Assembly (NCBI RefSeq): GCF_014083945.1
Contig: NZ_CP046444.1
Location: forward strand, 1,736,001-1,800,000
Direction: 5' to 3'
Origin: Granulicella sp. 5B5
Lineage (GTDB): Bacteria; Acidobacteriota; Terriglobia; Terriglobales; Acidobacteriaceae
Length of the DNA: 64,000 nucleotides
Position 1 is the first letter of the stretch, and every line of letters starts with the position of its first letter. Under the pieces are notes generated by a model. The model ran no database searches. It had not been told where the DNA came from and saw nothing but the letters and a program-made list of their open reading frames with translations. The translations under genes were made by a program, and so were the position numbers. This document shows, one piece after another, positions 54,814 through 64,000 of the stretch.

Positions 54814-55011
54814 ATGAAGAGCCTGAAACCGCTCAACATGTTGATTGCCCTGGCTGTTCTCGCTGCTCCCGCGGTAGCGTACGCGCACCCAACATCGGTG
54901 CCCGCACGCGGATACAGAACGACCGCACACAGGCTTACCGCCCACGTTGACCACACCGAGCAGGTACACACCAGGACGATCTCCGCACACCACACGCATA
55001 ACGCGTCCTAA
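54814..55011 (+). CDS. Small exported histidine-rich protein (65 residues)
   Basis: AGGAGG six bases before the ATG gives confidence that this is translated. A signal peptide (NMLIALAVLAAPAVAYA) would leave about 41 mature residues, eight of them His (AHRLTAHVDHTEQVH, AHHTH), with no Cys and few hydrophobics. Such a composition suggests metal binding in the periplasm or a low-complexity stress protein; neither is shown. It stands alone between the trp operon leader (divergent) and the histidine phosphatase gene (convergent). Confidence 0.7.
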   Translation: MKSLKPLNMLIALAVLAAPAVAYAHPTSVPARGYRTTAHRLTAHVDHTEQVHTRTISAHHTHNAS

Positions 55012-55084
55012 CGTACAACTTTGAGGGTCCTCGCGATGCAGCGCTCATCGCGATCTCACCTCGATCCATTCTCCCCCGCACAGC

Positions 55085-55693
55085 TCAATCCATCTTCCAC
55101 CGGGTTCCATCGAACTCCGCGGGCACAAGCTCGGTGTTCTGCACCCAGCGCTTGTCATCCAGCGCCCGAAACCCTCGCATCTTCTCGTGCGCGCTCCACT
55201 CCGGATGCAGCGCCGTCAGCCGCAGCGACTGGATAAAGTGCCCGTGCGTGAACACCAGCACCGGCGTCTCCGCATGCACGGCCTCCAGCCGCCTGAATGT
55301 GTCCTCCGCGCGCGCCAGCATCATCCCAAAGCTCTCCGCCCCGCCGCCGAAGCGTTCCTCCGGGTCCGCTTCATTCCAGTAGCGGTCCACCTCGTGCATC
55401 ATGTCCTTCGGCTCGCTGCCGCTCCAGTGCGCGGGGTCCCAGAACGTAAACTCATACACCGGCCACGTCTCCACCGGCACATCGGGAAACCTCGCAACCG
55501 TCGGCTGCGCCGTCTGCTGTGTTCGCAAAAACGGGGAGGCCGCAATCAGCCCCGGCGTAAACTCCCACCGCGCCGCCAGCGTCCTGGCCTGCTCCCATCC
55601 CAGCTCTGTCAGTGGAACCTCTGCAAAGTTCTTCGTAGGCAGCCCAATATTCGCGGTGCTCTGCCCGTGGCGGATAAAGATCGCTCGTATCAT
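55085..55693 (-). CDS. Histidine phosphatase family protein
   Basis: A 202-residue phosphoglycerate-mutase-like phosphatase. The catalytic motif is FIRHGQSTAN at the N-terminus, with LTELGWEQARTLA, ASPFLRTQQTAQ and the second catalytic His in VFTHGHFIQSLRL. The ATG at 55693 gives the family N-terminus; the frame remains open to 55777 but would overlap the trpF region without reason. It lies 52 bases after trpF on the same strand and may be co-transcribed. Substrate unknown. Confidence 0.92.
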   Translation of the reverse strand: MIRAIFIRHGQSTANIGLPTKNFAEVPLTELGWEQARTLAARWEFTPGLIAASPFLRTQQTAQPTVARFPDVPVETWPVYEFTFWDPAHWSGSEPKDMMHEVDRYWNEADPEERFGGGAESFGMMLARAEDTFRRLEAVHAETPVLVFTHGHFIQSLRLTALHPEWSAHEKMRGFRALDDKRWVQNTELVPAEFDGTRWKMD

Positions 55694-55745
55694 CGCTATC
55701 CAGTGTAGCGGGCATCCCTCGCACGCCGCGTTACAAACGCGCCCT

Positions 55746-56444
55746 TTACGCCGCGCCGTTCCCCTTGGACGTCTCAAGAAACGCCTTCAGCCTCGCCGGA
55801 TCTTTCTTCCCCGGCTCGGCCTCCACGCCGCTCGCGACATCCACCCCCCACGGCTCGACCGCCGCAATCGCCTCGGCCACGTTCTCCGCCCGCAGCCCAC
55901 CGGCCAGGATCACCTTCGGCGCATCATCGCCAAACGCCATCCGGGTCCGCCGCACAATCTTCCCTACCCGCTCCCAGTCGAAACTCAAGCCCAGCCCGCC
56001 GCTCGCGCCTGCCTTTTTCGCATCCAGCAGCACCGCCCATACCCGCTTGTCTCCAAACACCAGCCGCAGCGCGCCCTCGAACCGCGCGTCATGGTCCTGC
56101 CTGTCCACCGGGTCCAGCTCATACGCCATCGTCTGGATGATCTTCAGCCCGTCGCCGCACTCCTCCACCAAGTGCTGCACCATCTCCGCGCGATACGCCC
56201 CATGCAGCTGCACCGCCGTCAGCCCGGCCACATCCACGCCGTGCTGCACCTTGTACGGGTCATCGGTCGCAAACACCCCGACCTTCTCCACGCCCGCCGG
56301 CAGCCGCGCCACCATCTCCGCAGCCTCATCCGGAGTCACCTGCCGCTTGCTCGGCGCAAACACGAACCCTACCGCGTCCGCGCCCAGCTTCGCCGCCAGC
56401 CGCGCATCGTCAACGTTCGTATTGGCGCAGATCTTCGTCCACAT
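55746..56444 (-). CDS. trpF: Phosphoribosylanthranilate isomerase
   Basis: A 232-residue TIM-barrel isomerase, third step from chorismate to Trp. Motifs: KICANTNVDDARLAAKLGAD (the usual KICG-T reads KICANT), GFVFAPSKRQV, VGVFATDDP, VQLHGAY, LLDAKKAGASGGLGLSFDW and ILAGGLRAENV with GVDVASGVE at the end. The catalytic Cys is the one in KICANT. It starts two bases after the trpC stop, so the two are coupled; they are separate from trpBA about 1.4 kb away. Confidence 0.95.
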   Translation of the reverse strand: MWTKICANTNVDDARLAAKLGADAVGFVFAPSKRQVTPDEAAEMVARLPAGVEKVGVFATDDPYKVQHGVDVAGLTAVQLHGAYRAEMVQHLVEECGDGLKIIQTMAYELDPVDRQDHDARFEGALRLVFGDKRVWAVLLDAKKAGASGGLGLSFDWERVGKIVRRTRMAFGDDAPKVILAGGLRAENVAEAIAAVEPWGVDVASGVEAEPGKKDPARLKAFLETSKGNGAA

Positions 56445-56446
56445 GG

Positions 56447-57265
<819 letters not shown>

Positions 57266-57667
57266 CGTCTTCCATGCTACGTCACAACCCAGCACCGTTG
57301 GGTCGCCACCAGAACTGCCAACCCTCACAAGAACTTTTACAAGTTGCCACAAAAAACTTTGCTCACTTCGCGCTCTTGGCGGGATCGCTTCTTGTCCGAA
57401 CGACGCATACCCCCTTGACACGCCACGTACAATAGAAGCAGCAGGAAATAGCGCGGGCAACCGGGCTCTCCTACCCTTCTGGCCCAGGCCAGTCTCCACC
57501 GAAATTACTGACAACCACACCGCTCAAGGCAAGGATCAGACCTTCACAAGTCCACCCCTAACCCTTTTCCGCTCCGGATTTTAGATCAAAAAGTACCCAG
57601 GGGGAGGGGTGGGGTCCCTAACGAGCCGCACCTGTTCGTTAGGGTGCCAGGGGTGGGGTATCACGCC
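57266..57667. other. Intergenic region with G-rich element and inverted repeats
   Basis: A gene-free gap between trpC and the acnA terminator. It holds GGGGGAGGGGTGGGG at 57600-57614 and CCAGGGGTGGGGTA at 57647-57660, similar to each other, either side of an inverted repeat CCCTAACGA (57616-57624) / TCGTTAGGG (57636-57644). A short palindrome AACTTTTACAAGTT lies near 57335. No coding frame is convincing. Confidence 0.55.
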
Positions 57668-57706
57668 CCCAAAGCAAAGGCGCGAAGAGAACTCTCTCCG
57701 CGCCTT
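57668..57706 (-). terminator. Terminator after acnA
   Basis: AAGGCGCG (57677-57684) and CGCGCCTT (57699-57706) pair, with an inner AGAGA/TCTCT stem. On the minus strand the hairpin is followed by TTTGCTTT. Confidence 0.8.
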
Positions 57707-57726
57707 GCACTCACAGATCAGCCGCG

Positions 57727-60546
57727 CTACGCCTTGCCCGCCAGCTGCCGCAGCACATACTGCAGAATCCCGCCATGCTGGTAGTACAGGATCTCCTGCG
57801 GCGTATCGATCCGCACCACAGCAGCGAACTGCTTGGTCTTACCAGCAGCATCCGTAGCAATCACAGCCAGCTCCTTGCCACCGGCAAACTTGCCATCGAG
57901 CATCGCCTTCAGATCGCCCGGCTTGGAACCCAGCGTGAACGTCTCCTCGCCGGTCAACCCCAGCGACTCGACACTCTCGCCCGCCTTGAACTGCAGCGGC
58001 AGAATCCCCATCCCGACAAGGTTCGAGCGATGGATGCGCTCATAGCTCTCGGCGATCACGAACCGGATGCCCAGCAGCCGAGGCCCCTTCGCCGCCCAGT
58101 CGCGCGACGAGCCCGAACCGTACTCCTTGCCCGCCAGGATCGCCAGCGGCACGCCGCGCTCGGCATACTTTACCGAAGCGTCATAGATCGACATGCCCTC
58201 ACCCTCAGGCAGCAGCCGCGTCACACCGCCCTCCGTGCCCGGAGCCAGCTTGTTCCGCAGCCGCACATTGGCAAACGTGCCACGCACCATCACCTCATGG
58301 TTGCCGCGGCGGCTTCCATATGAGTTGAAGTCGCTCGGCTTCACGCCATGGTCCGTCAGGTACTTGCCAGCAGGCCCATTCAGCTTGATCGACCCAGCCG
58401 GCGAGATGTGGTCCGTCGTCACCGAGTCACCCAGCACCGCCAGCACGCGAGCGCCGCTAATGTCGTTCACTTCCGCTGGAGTTGCAGGCATACCGTCGAA
58501 GTAAGGCGCCTTCCGGATGTACGTCGAGTCCGGCTCCCAGCCATACACCTCGCCGCTCGGGAACTTCAGGTGCTGCCAGTTCGTATCGCCGTCGCTCACA
58601 GTCGCATACTGCGTCCGGAACATCGTCGAGTCGATGCAGCTCGCGACGGTATCCGCAACCTCCTGCTGTGTCGGCCAGATGTCCTTCAGGTACACCGGCT
58701 GCCCGTCCTTGCCCTTGCCAATCGCATCCTTGGCGAAGTCATGCTCAATATGCCCGGCCAGCGCATAGGCCACCACCAGCGGCGGCGACATCAGGTAGTT
58801 CGCACGGACCTCCGGCGAAATGCGCCCCTCGAAGTTCCTGTTGCCGGAGAGCACCGACACCGCAACCAGCCCATGCGCCTCAATCGACTTCGACACATCC
58901 GTCGGCAGCGGCCCGCTGTTGCCAATGCACGTCGTGCAGCCATAACCAACCGTCTGGAACCGCAACGCATCCAGGTACTTCGTCAGCCCCGCGCGGTTGT
59001 AGTAGTCAGTCACCACGCGCGATCCCGGTGCAAGCGAGGTCTTCACCCAAGGAGGCGTCGTCAGGCCCTTCTCCACCGCCTTCTTCGCCAGCAGACCCGC
59101 CGCAACCATCACGTAAGGATTGCTCGTGTTCGTACAGCTCGTAATCGCCGCGATGACGATCGAGCCGTCGGTCAGATACTTGTCCGGGTTCACATGGAAC
59201 CGCTCCTCCACCGAGTGAGGTTCAGCAACCGCAACAGCAGCACCTTCGCTGCTCGCCAGGTTTCCATTCGCGGAGGCGTGACCACCTTCACCCTCCCAGC
59301 GCACCATCTGCCGCACCACGCTCTTGTTGGCGTTCGGCCCTTGCAGCTCAGGCAGCTTCCTGGCAAAGCTCGCCGGCGTCTCCGACAGCAGCACACGGTC
59401 CTGCGGACGCTTCGGCCCCGCTACGCTCGGCTCCACCGTGCTCAGGTCCAGGCTCAGTGCCGCCGAGTACTCAGCCTCAACCGCCTCCGCCGTATGAAAC
59501 AGCCCCTGCGCCTTGTAGTACGCCTCCACCAGCGCAATCTGCTCCTCGCTGCGACCCGTCAGCCGCAGGTACTTCAGCGTCTCCGCATCCACCGGGAAGA
59601 TGCCGCACGTTGCCCCATACTCCGGAGCCATATTGGCGATCGTCGCACGGTCCGCCAGCGGCAGCTCGCTGATGCCCTCACCGTAGAACTCCACGAACTT
59701 GCCGACGACACCGAGCTTGCGCAGCATCTCAGTTACGGTAAGAACCAGATCTGTGGCTGTAGTCCCTTCCTTCAGCTTGCCCGTCAGCTTGAAGCCAACC
59801 ACCTGCGGCACCAGCATGCTCACCGGTTGCCCCAGCATCGCGGCCTCGGCCTCAATCCCGCCGACGCCCCAACCCAGTACGCCCAGCCCATTCACCATCG
59901 TCGTGTGGCTGTCCGTTCCAACCAGCGTGTCCGGATACGCTGTCACCGAACCGTCCGCCTCCGTCTTGGTAAAGCACACCCGCGCCAGGTACTCCAGGTT
60001 CACCTGGTGACAGATACCCATCCCCGGCGGCACGGCTGAAAAGTTATTGAACGCCGTCTGTCCCCACTTCAGGAACGCATAGCGCTCGCGATTGCGCGTA
60101 AACTCCAACGCCGCATTAAGGTCATACGCATTCGCAGAACCGTACTCATCCACCTGCACCGAATGGTCGATCACCAGCTCCGCAGGCTGCAGCGGATTGA
60201 TCTTCTCCGGATCTCCGCCGAGCACTTTCATCGCATCGCGCATCGCGGCTAGGTCGACGATCGCCGGAACGCCGGTGAAGTCCTGCATCAGCACGCGCGC
60301 CGGCATATACGCGATCTCGCGGCTTGGCTCGGCCTTCGCGTCCCAGTTCGCCAGGAACGTGATATCCTCCGCCGTCACCGTCTTGCCGTCCTCGTGCCGC
60401 AGCAGGTTCTCCAGCAAAATCCGCAATGAATACGGCAGCCGCGCCAAGTTCCCCTTCAGCGCATTCAGGTTGTAGTAGTTCACCGTCTGGTCGCCGCTCT
60501 TCAGCGTGGCGGCGGCGTGGAAGCTGTTCGGGTGCGTGTTCGACAT
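57727..60546 (-). CDS. acnA: Aconitate hydratase A
   Basis: A 939-residue [4Fe-4S] enzyme of the TCA cycle interconverting citrate and isocitrate. Cluster ligands are the Cys in [14 protein letters not shown] and the pair in [14 protein letters not shown]. Other conserved parts: [56 protein letters not shown], and the swivel-domain [16 protein letters not shown]. The ATG at 60546 gives the family N-terminus. A linker of about 40 residues between the main domains ([20 protein letters not shown]) is longer than usual. A two-tier hairpin lies in its leader. Confidence 0.97.
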   Translation of the reverse strand: MSNTHPNSFHAAATLKSGDQTVNYYNLNALKGNLARLPYSLRILLENLLRHEDGKTVTAEDITFLANWDAKAEPSREIAYMPARVLMQDFTGVPAIVDLAAMRDAMKVLGGDPEKINPLQPAELVIDHSVQVDEYGSANAYDLNAALEFTRNRERYAFLKWGQTAFNNFSAVPPGMGICHQVNLEYLARVCFTKTEADGSVTAYPDTLVGTDSHTTMVNGLGVLGWGVGGIEAEAAMLGQPVSMLVPQVVGFKLTGKLKEGTTATDLVLTVTEMLRKLGVVGKFVEFYGEGISELPLADRATIANMAPEYGATCGIFPVDAETLKYLRLTGRSEEQIALVEAYYKAQGLFHTAEAVEAEYSAALSLDLSTVEPSVAGPKRPQDRVLLSETPASFARKLPELQGPNANKSVVRQMVRWEGEGGHASANGNLASSEGAAVAVAEPHSVEERFHVNPDKYLTDGSIVIAAITSCTNTSNPYVMVAAGLLAKKAVEKGLTTPPWVKTSLAPGSRVVTDYYNRAGLTKYLDALRFQTVGYGCTTCIGNSGPLPTDVSKSIEAHGLVAVSVLSGNRNFEGRISPEVRANYLMSPPLVVAYALAGHIEHDFAKDAIGKGKDGQPVYLKDIWPTQQEVADTVASCIDSTMFRTQYATVSDGDTNWQHLKFPSGEVYGWEPDSTYIRKAPYFDGMPATPAEVNDISGARVLAVLGDSVTTDHISPAGSIKLNGPAGKYLTDHGVKPSDFNSYGSRRGNHEVMVRGTFANVRLRNKLAPGTEGGVTRLLPEGEGMSIYDASVKYAERGVPLAILAGKEYGSGSSRDWAAKGPRLLGIRFVIAESYERIHRSNLVGMGILPLQFKAGESVESLGLTGEETFTLGSKPGDLKAMLDGKFAGGKELAVIATDAAGKTKQFAAVVRIDTPQEILYYQHGGILQYVLRQLAGKA

Positions 60547-60938
60547 ATCGTCATCTCCAGAGAATCGCTCGTATCGAGCTGGGTCATCTTCAACGAGGCC
60601 CGGCCTTCAGGCTGCGTCTGTAAGCGCAGCCCTGCGGGCCTCAACGGATATCAGGTTGTCACAAGGGAAGAATACGGACTAGGCGCGCCCGCGGTCATGA
60701 CGTCCACGCCGAAACCGCTTCATCCGCGGCGCCCGCACCGGCCGCGCAGCCAAACCACCTGTCGTCAGCGGTTCCAGACTCGTCATGTCAGCTATTTTAC
60801 TCCGCCATCAACAACCTTTCCCATCGCAGCTCCGTCTTGTTCGATACTGGATTCGCGCCACCTCGGCCAGTATCCAAAGAAAGCCACCTCTGCAGCAGAC
60901 GAAACTTTCTCTCCGGCAGGGGTTCTCAAGATAGAGTG
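60547..60938. other. Divergent intergenic region acnA / WXXGXW gene
   Basis: A 392-base gap. It contains the leader hairpin at 60595-60642; beyond that, to 60938, nothing recognisable was seen. Confidence 0.4.
60595..60642 (-). promoter_or_regulatory. Two-tier hairpin in the acnA leader
   Basis: Outer arms GAGGCCC (60595-60601) and GGGCCTC (60636-60642), inner arms GGCTGCG (60610-60616) and CGCAGCC (60625-60631), all perfect. It lies 49 bases before the acnA start. No T-tract follows in the acnA direction, so a regulatory leader or binding site is more likely than a terminator. It does not have the CAGUGN loop of an iron-responsive element. Confidence 0.5.
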
Positions 60939-62120
60939 ATGACGATGACGACCCAGTCCGCAAATCGCAACCTTCTCCGCCTCGCTGCCCTGGCCATAGC
61001 ACTCGGCCTCGGCGCCGCTTTGGCCTGCGCCCAAACCCAGCAACCGCCAGCCGACGACGGCCCTGACCCCGCGCTCGCCAACATGGCCCCAGCCGACGCC
61101 GCAGCCGCCCAGCAGACCGTCGCACCAGGCCAGCCCGACATACAGCAACAGCAAGCACCCGGCCCTGTTCCTCAACAGGCGCCAGCACCCATCGTCCGCA
61201 GCGCCCCGGCGCCCGACCAGAGCGGCCAGCCCGCCAACGCGGCTCCGGGTGACGACTCCTACAACGCACCTCCCGACACCGCCCAGGCGGACGACCAGAT
61301 CGCCGACGGCCAGCAGGCGCTCGACGACGCCGATGTCTCCACCGACCAGGCGCCGCCCCCTCTGCCCGACTACGACCAACCCGAAGCCCCCGGCGACAAC
61401 TACATGTGGACCCCCGGCTACTGGGGTTACAGCCCGGGCGGCTACTACTGGGTTCCCGGCGTCTGGGTCGTTCCTCCCTACTACGGCGGTCTCTGGACCC
61501 CCGGATACTGGGGCTGGTATGGAGGCCGCTATCGCTGGCATCCCGGCTACTGGGGCCTCCACGTCGGCTTCTATGGCGGCGTGAACTACGGCTTCGGATA
61601 CATCGGCACCGGTTACTTCGGTGGCTACTGGCACGGCAACGCTTTTGTCTATAACCGCGCAGTCACCCACGTGGGCGGTAACGTCGGCTTCGACCACGTC
61701 TACAACCGCACGGTGGTCTACAACGGCCGCACCTTCGGCCCGCGACCTGCCAGCCGCATCAGCTACAACGGCGGGCGCGGCGGCATCCAGGTCGCACCAC
61801 GGCCAGGTGAATACACCGCCATGCACGAGACCCACACCGCAGCCCTGCCCGGTCAGGTTCGGCTTCACCAGAACGCGGCAGCCAATCCGCAGGCGGCCTT
61901 CAACGCCAACCGCGGCCACGTCGCAGGAAACCTCGCGGCGCGGCAGGCTCCTCTAGACGCCAACCGGCCCATCGCCAACACGCAGCGCGAGTTCCAACCC
62001 CGTGCGCAAAACCAGCCGCGGTCACAGCAGCAGTACCGGCCCAACCCGCAACCCCGACAGCAATCTCGCCCGGCGCCGCGGCCTGAGTCGCACTCGGCGT
62101 CACACGACGACAAGCACTAA
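60939..62120 (+). CDS. Exported WXXGXW-repeat protein
   Basis: A 393-residue exported protein. The start is one of GTG 60936, ATG 60939 or ATG 60945; all precede the signal peptide (RLAALAIALGLGAALACAQ). An Ala/Pro/Gln/Asp-rich linker ends in PPPLPDYDQPEAPG. Residues about 150-210 are aromatic/Gly repeats of the WXXGXW type (MWTPGYWGYSPGGYYWVPG, LWTPGYWGWYGGRYRWHPG, GYWGLHVGFYGGVNYGFGY). A Asn/Arg/Gln/Pro-rich tail ends in HDDKH. This repeat family is common in Acidobacteriota and Proteobacteria envelopes but its role is not known to me. A paralogue lies downstream. Confidence 0.88.
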   Translation: MTMTTQSANRNLLRLAALAIALGLGAALACAQTQQPPADDGPDPALANMAPADAAAAQQTVAPGQPDIQQQQAPGPVPQQAPAPIVRSAPAPDQSGQPANAAPGDDSYNAPPDTAQADDQIADGQQALDDADVSTDQAPPPLPDYDQPEAPGDNYMWTPGYWGYSPGGYYWVPGVWVVPPYYGGLWTPGYWGWYGGRYRWHPGYWGLHVGFYGGVNYGFGYIGTGYFGGYWHGNAFVYNRAVTHVGGNVGFDHVYNRTVVYNGRTFGPRPASRISYNGGRGGIQVAPRPGEYTAMHETHTAALPGQVRLHQNAAANPQAAFNANRGHVAGNLAARQAPLDANRPIANTQREFQPRAQNQPRSQQQYRPNPQPRQQSRPAPRPESHSASHDDKH

Positions 62121-62136
62121 CCTCGTGCTCATGTTC

Positions 62137-62172
62137 AAAGACCCGGCGGAACATCGCCGGGTCTTTCTGTCT
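62137..62172 (+). terminator. Terminator after first WXXGXW gene
   Basis: AAAGACCCGGCG (62137-62148) pairs perfectly with CGCCGGGTCTTT (62155-62166), followed by CTGTCTT. Confidence 0.88.
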
Positions 62173-62306
62173 TCGCCAAGTCATAGATATCGCGCGAAAT
62201 CTCTCTACGCTGACCACCCGCAACTCCACTCTCCGCATCTCATCAAGTTGCGTATCAGAAGATCAGCTGAGTCTCGCTGTGCACTGCAAGGAGCCTCCAC
62301 CAAGCC

Positions 62307-63869
62307 ATGACGATCCCCTCATTTCCTCTCCACAAACGTCATCTCTCGACACCTTTTTCGTTCGCAGTCCGCCTCCTCGGCGGCCTCGCACTCTCCACCG
62401 TCGTCTTCGTTGCCGGCTGCAATGGCTGTAATAGCAGCCAGAGCCAGGCGCCCATCGTTGACAACTCCGGCTCCGGCCCCGACCCCGCTGCGGCCAACCT
62501 TGCACCAGCCAGCACGGGACAGCCTGCCGCCGTCCTCGGCACCAACGCCTCCTACACGCCGCAGCAGCAGAGCGAAAGCTACGACAACGGCCAGCAGCAG
62601 CCTGCCCCCATCCAACAGGACTATAACGACCAGTCTTACGCTTACAACGCGCCCCCGCCCTCCGAGGCCGGCTACGACGAAAACGCCCAGTACGACTACT
62701 CCGACCAGGCCCCGCCCCCGCTGCCCGACTACGATCAGCCGCCCGCTCCCGACCCCAACTACCTCTGGACGCCCGGCTACTGGGCTTGGGGTCCTGACGG
62801 CTACTACTGGGTTCCCGGCGCATGGGTGCCGCCGCCCTACTACGGCGCTCTCTGGACCCCGCCCTACTGGGGTTGGTATGGCGGCCGTTACTGCTTCCAC
62901 CACGGCTACTGGGGTCCGCACGTCGGCTTTTACGGTGGCATCAACTACGGCTTCGGCTACATCGGCATCGGCTACTTCGGCGGCTACTGGCGCGGGCATG
63001 ACTTCTACTACAACCGCTCGGTCAACAACGTCGGCCATCTGAACGGCAGCTATGTCTACAACCGCGCTGTCGTTTACAACGGCCGCACCTACGGTGCGCG
63101 CCCGAACAATCGCGTCAGCTATAACGGCGGCCGCGGCGGCCTGAACGTCCGTCCGCAGGCAGCCGAGCTCGCCGCAAGGCGCGAGCCCCACACCGCACCG
63201 CGACAGGAACAGATCCAGCTCCGCCAGACCGCGATGCAGAACCCACGGCAGCGCTTCTCGGCCAATAACGGACGTCCTGCTGAGGCCTTCGCCCGTCCCG
63301 GCACCATCCCCGCACGCTCCATCGGCGAGGCCCCGCGCCAGGTGCAACAGATCCAGCAACGCAGCGCCGAACAGCGGCAGCGTAACCAACAGCTTCAACA
63401 ACACAACGTGCAGCAACAACAACGAAACACACAAGAGCAACAAAGAAACGTGCAGGGGCAACAGCGTAACCAGCAACTCCAGCAACGAAACGTCCAGCAG
63501 CAACAGCACACCCAACAGGTGCAGCAACGAAACGCGCAGGAACAGCAGCGTAACGTTCAGCAGCGGCAGCGTGTGCAGCAGGGACAACAGCGCAACCAAC
63601 AGATACAACAACAGCGCGTACAACAGGAACAACAGCAACGAAACCAGCAGGTGCAGCAGCAGCGCACTCAGCAGCAACAGCAACAGCGCGTGCAGCAACA
63701 GCAACGCATGCAGCAGGAACGCCGCCCCGCGCCTCAGACACGTCCTGCACCCGAAGCGCGCCCTGCTCCTCAGGTACGCCCAGCCCCTCAGTCTCGTCCG
63801 GCACCTCAGGCAGCCCGGCCAGCGCCACAACCGCATGAGGCTCCGCACGAAGAGGGCCACCCGCACTGA
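62307..63869 (+). CDS. WXXGXW-repeat lipoprotein with Gln-rich heptad tail
   Basis: A 520-residue paralogue of the preceding gene. The N-terminus has a lipobox (STVVFVAGC), so it should be a lipoprotein, unlike its neighbour. A Gln/Tyr/Asn-rich linker contains PPPLPDYDQPPAP, then the WXXGXW block (LWTPGYWAWGPDGYYWVPG, LWTPPYWGWYGGRYCFHHG, GYWGPHVGFYGGINYGFGY). From about residue 350 to 470 the protein is Gln/Arg/Asn repeats with seven-residue period (QQRNVQG, QQRNQQL and similar), followed by PAPQ/RPAP repeats and a His/Glu tail. AAGGAG lies about 11 bases before the ATG at 62307. Function unknown. Confidence 0.88.
   Translation: MTIPSFPLHKRHLSTPFSFAVRLLGGLALSTVVFVAGCNGCNSSQSQAPIVDNSGSGPDPAAANLAPASTGQPAAVLGTNASYTPQQQSESYDNGQQQPAPIQQDYNDQSYAYNAPPPSEAGYDENAQYDYSDQAPPPLPDYDQPPAPDPNYLWTPGYWAWGPDGYYWVPGAWVPPPYYGALWTPPYWGWYGGRYCFHHGYWGPHVGFYGGINYGFGYIGIGYFGGYWRGHDFYYNRSVNNVGHLNGSYVYNRAVVYNGRTYGARPNNRVSYNGGRGGLNVRPQAAELAARREPHTAPRQEQIQLRQTAMQNPRQRFSANNGRPAEAFARPGTIPARSIGEAPRQVQQIQQRSAEQRQRNQQLQQHNVQQQQRNTQEQQRNVQGQQRNQQLQQRNVQQQQHTQQVQQRNAQEQQRNVQQRQRVQQGQQRNQQIQQQRVQQEQQQRNQQVQQQRTQQQQQQRVQQQQRMQQERRPAPQTRPAPEARPAPQVRPAPQSRPAPQAARPAPQPHEAPHEEGHPH
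63365..63720 (+). repeat. 21-base minisatellite coding for QQRNxQx heptads
   Basis: Inside the second WXXGXW gene. About eleven in-register 21-base units encode heptads such as QQRNTQE, QQRNVQG, QQRNQQL, QQRNVQQ, QQHTQQV, QQRNAQE. DNA-level similarity is high enough for slipped-strand length change. Confidence 0.75.
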
Positions 63870-63891
63870 TCCGCAGCACAAGCCGCCAACC

Positions 63892-63922
63892 AAAAGGCTC
63901 GCCCTCATCGGCGAGCCTTTTT
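63892..63922 (+). terminator. Terminator after second WXXGXW gene
   Basis: AAAAGGCTCGCC (63892-63903) pairs with GGCGAGCCTTTT (63910-63921), six-base loop, T-tract. Confidence 0.92.
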
Positions 63923-63923
63923 C

Positions 63924-63951
63924 TACTCCCTACTCCCTACTCCCTACTCCC
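63924..63951. repeat. Four exact TACTCCC heptamers
   Basis: Four perfect tandem copies directly after the terminator T-tract; the clearest member of the heptamer family in this window. Confidence 0.9.
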
Positions 63952-64000
63952 TAAATCTACATAGCCAGTTGCACCAGCAGCACCGCATTCAACGCGAGAA

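Noticed and set aside
57415-57433. TTGACA followed by TACAAT upstream of the G-rich element
   Set aside because: The two hexamers are only seven bases apart, too close for a sigma70 promoter.
58348-60039. A 563-codon plus-strand frame rich in Arg and His
   Set aside because: Antisense shadow of acnA.
60595-60642. Iron-responsive element considered for the acnA leader
   Set aside because: The loop and bulged C of an IRE are absent.
63365-63720. Repeat array that could suggest CRISPR
   Set aside because: Units are contiguous 21-base coding repeats without spacers and keep the reading frame of the lipoprotein gene.
62319-63908. A 529-codon Leu-rich minus-strand frame
   Set aside because: Antisense to the Gln-rich WXXGXW lipoprotein; the Leu runs are the complement of Gln codons.

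Overview
The window looks like a chromosomal segment from a GC-rich (roughly 60% G+C by eye) Gram-negative member of the Acidobacteriota, most likely the Terriglobia/Acidobacteriaceae. The evidence is an Oar-like TonB-dependent receptor with an N-terminal carboxypeptidase-regulatory-like domain, many exported peptidases and outer-membrane proteins (BamA, a patatin-barrel protein, WXXGXW-repeat proteins), and two exported proteins with an LPDAP motif just after the signal peptide. The placement is from family content only; no phylogeny was run. There is no phage, integrase, transposase, CRISPR array or rRNA. The segment is core genome plus lineage-specific envelope genes.

Layout. 1-10 kb: 3'-truncated gyrB, a polytopic membrane protein, aquaporin, exported M20 amidohydrolase, folP, PBP4-type carboxypeptidase, a tiny HisKA-like protein and tRNA-Leu(CAG). 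10-25 kb: M13 peptidase, an iron-uptake pair (siderophore receptor plus PKHD dioxygenase), a 38-residue membrane peptide, obgE, and two tandem giant TonB receptors, the second degenerate. 25-36 kb: DedA-rhodanese fusion, FAD reductase, LLM flavin oxidoreductase, a heptapeptide-repeat exported protein, orphan OppD-like ATPase, phosphoesterase, cupin, patatin-barrel protein, msrA, HIT protein, M48 protease. 37-47 kb: an exported TldD/TldE-like pair, RlpA, the LPDAP pair, bamA and frr.

47.7-54.6 kb, minus strand: a compact amino-acid supra-operon trpB-trpA-aroQ-aroF-proB-proA-tyrA with overlapping or closely spaced genes. Upstream is what looks like a classical transcription attenuator: a 25-codon leader peptide rich in Phe and Pro with consecutive Tyr-Trp-Pro codons, followed by a GC-rich terminator hairpin before trpB. 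The leader residues match the products of the operon (aromatic amino acids and proline). I consider this the most interesting signal in the window. 55-64 kb: histidine phosphatase, trpF-trpC, acnA with a structured leader, and two WXXGXW-repeat exported proteins, the second with a Gln-rich heptad tail.

Intergenic spaces carry clear rho-independent terminators, several with TTCG or TTTA loops, and a recurring family of short tandem heptamers (GGGAGTA/TACTCCC and variants) placed just after stop codons. These resemble the heptanucleotide short tandem repeats known from cyanobacteria. Everything is read by eye from the sequence; start sites were chosen from Shine-Dalgarno spacing and family N-termini, and uncertain ones are marked.
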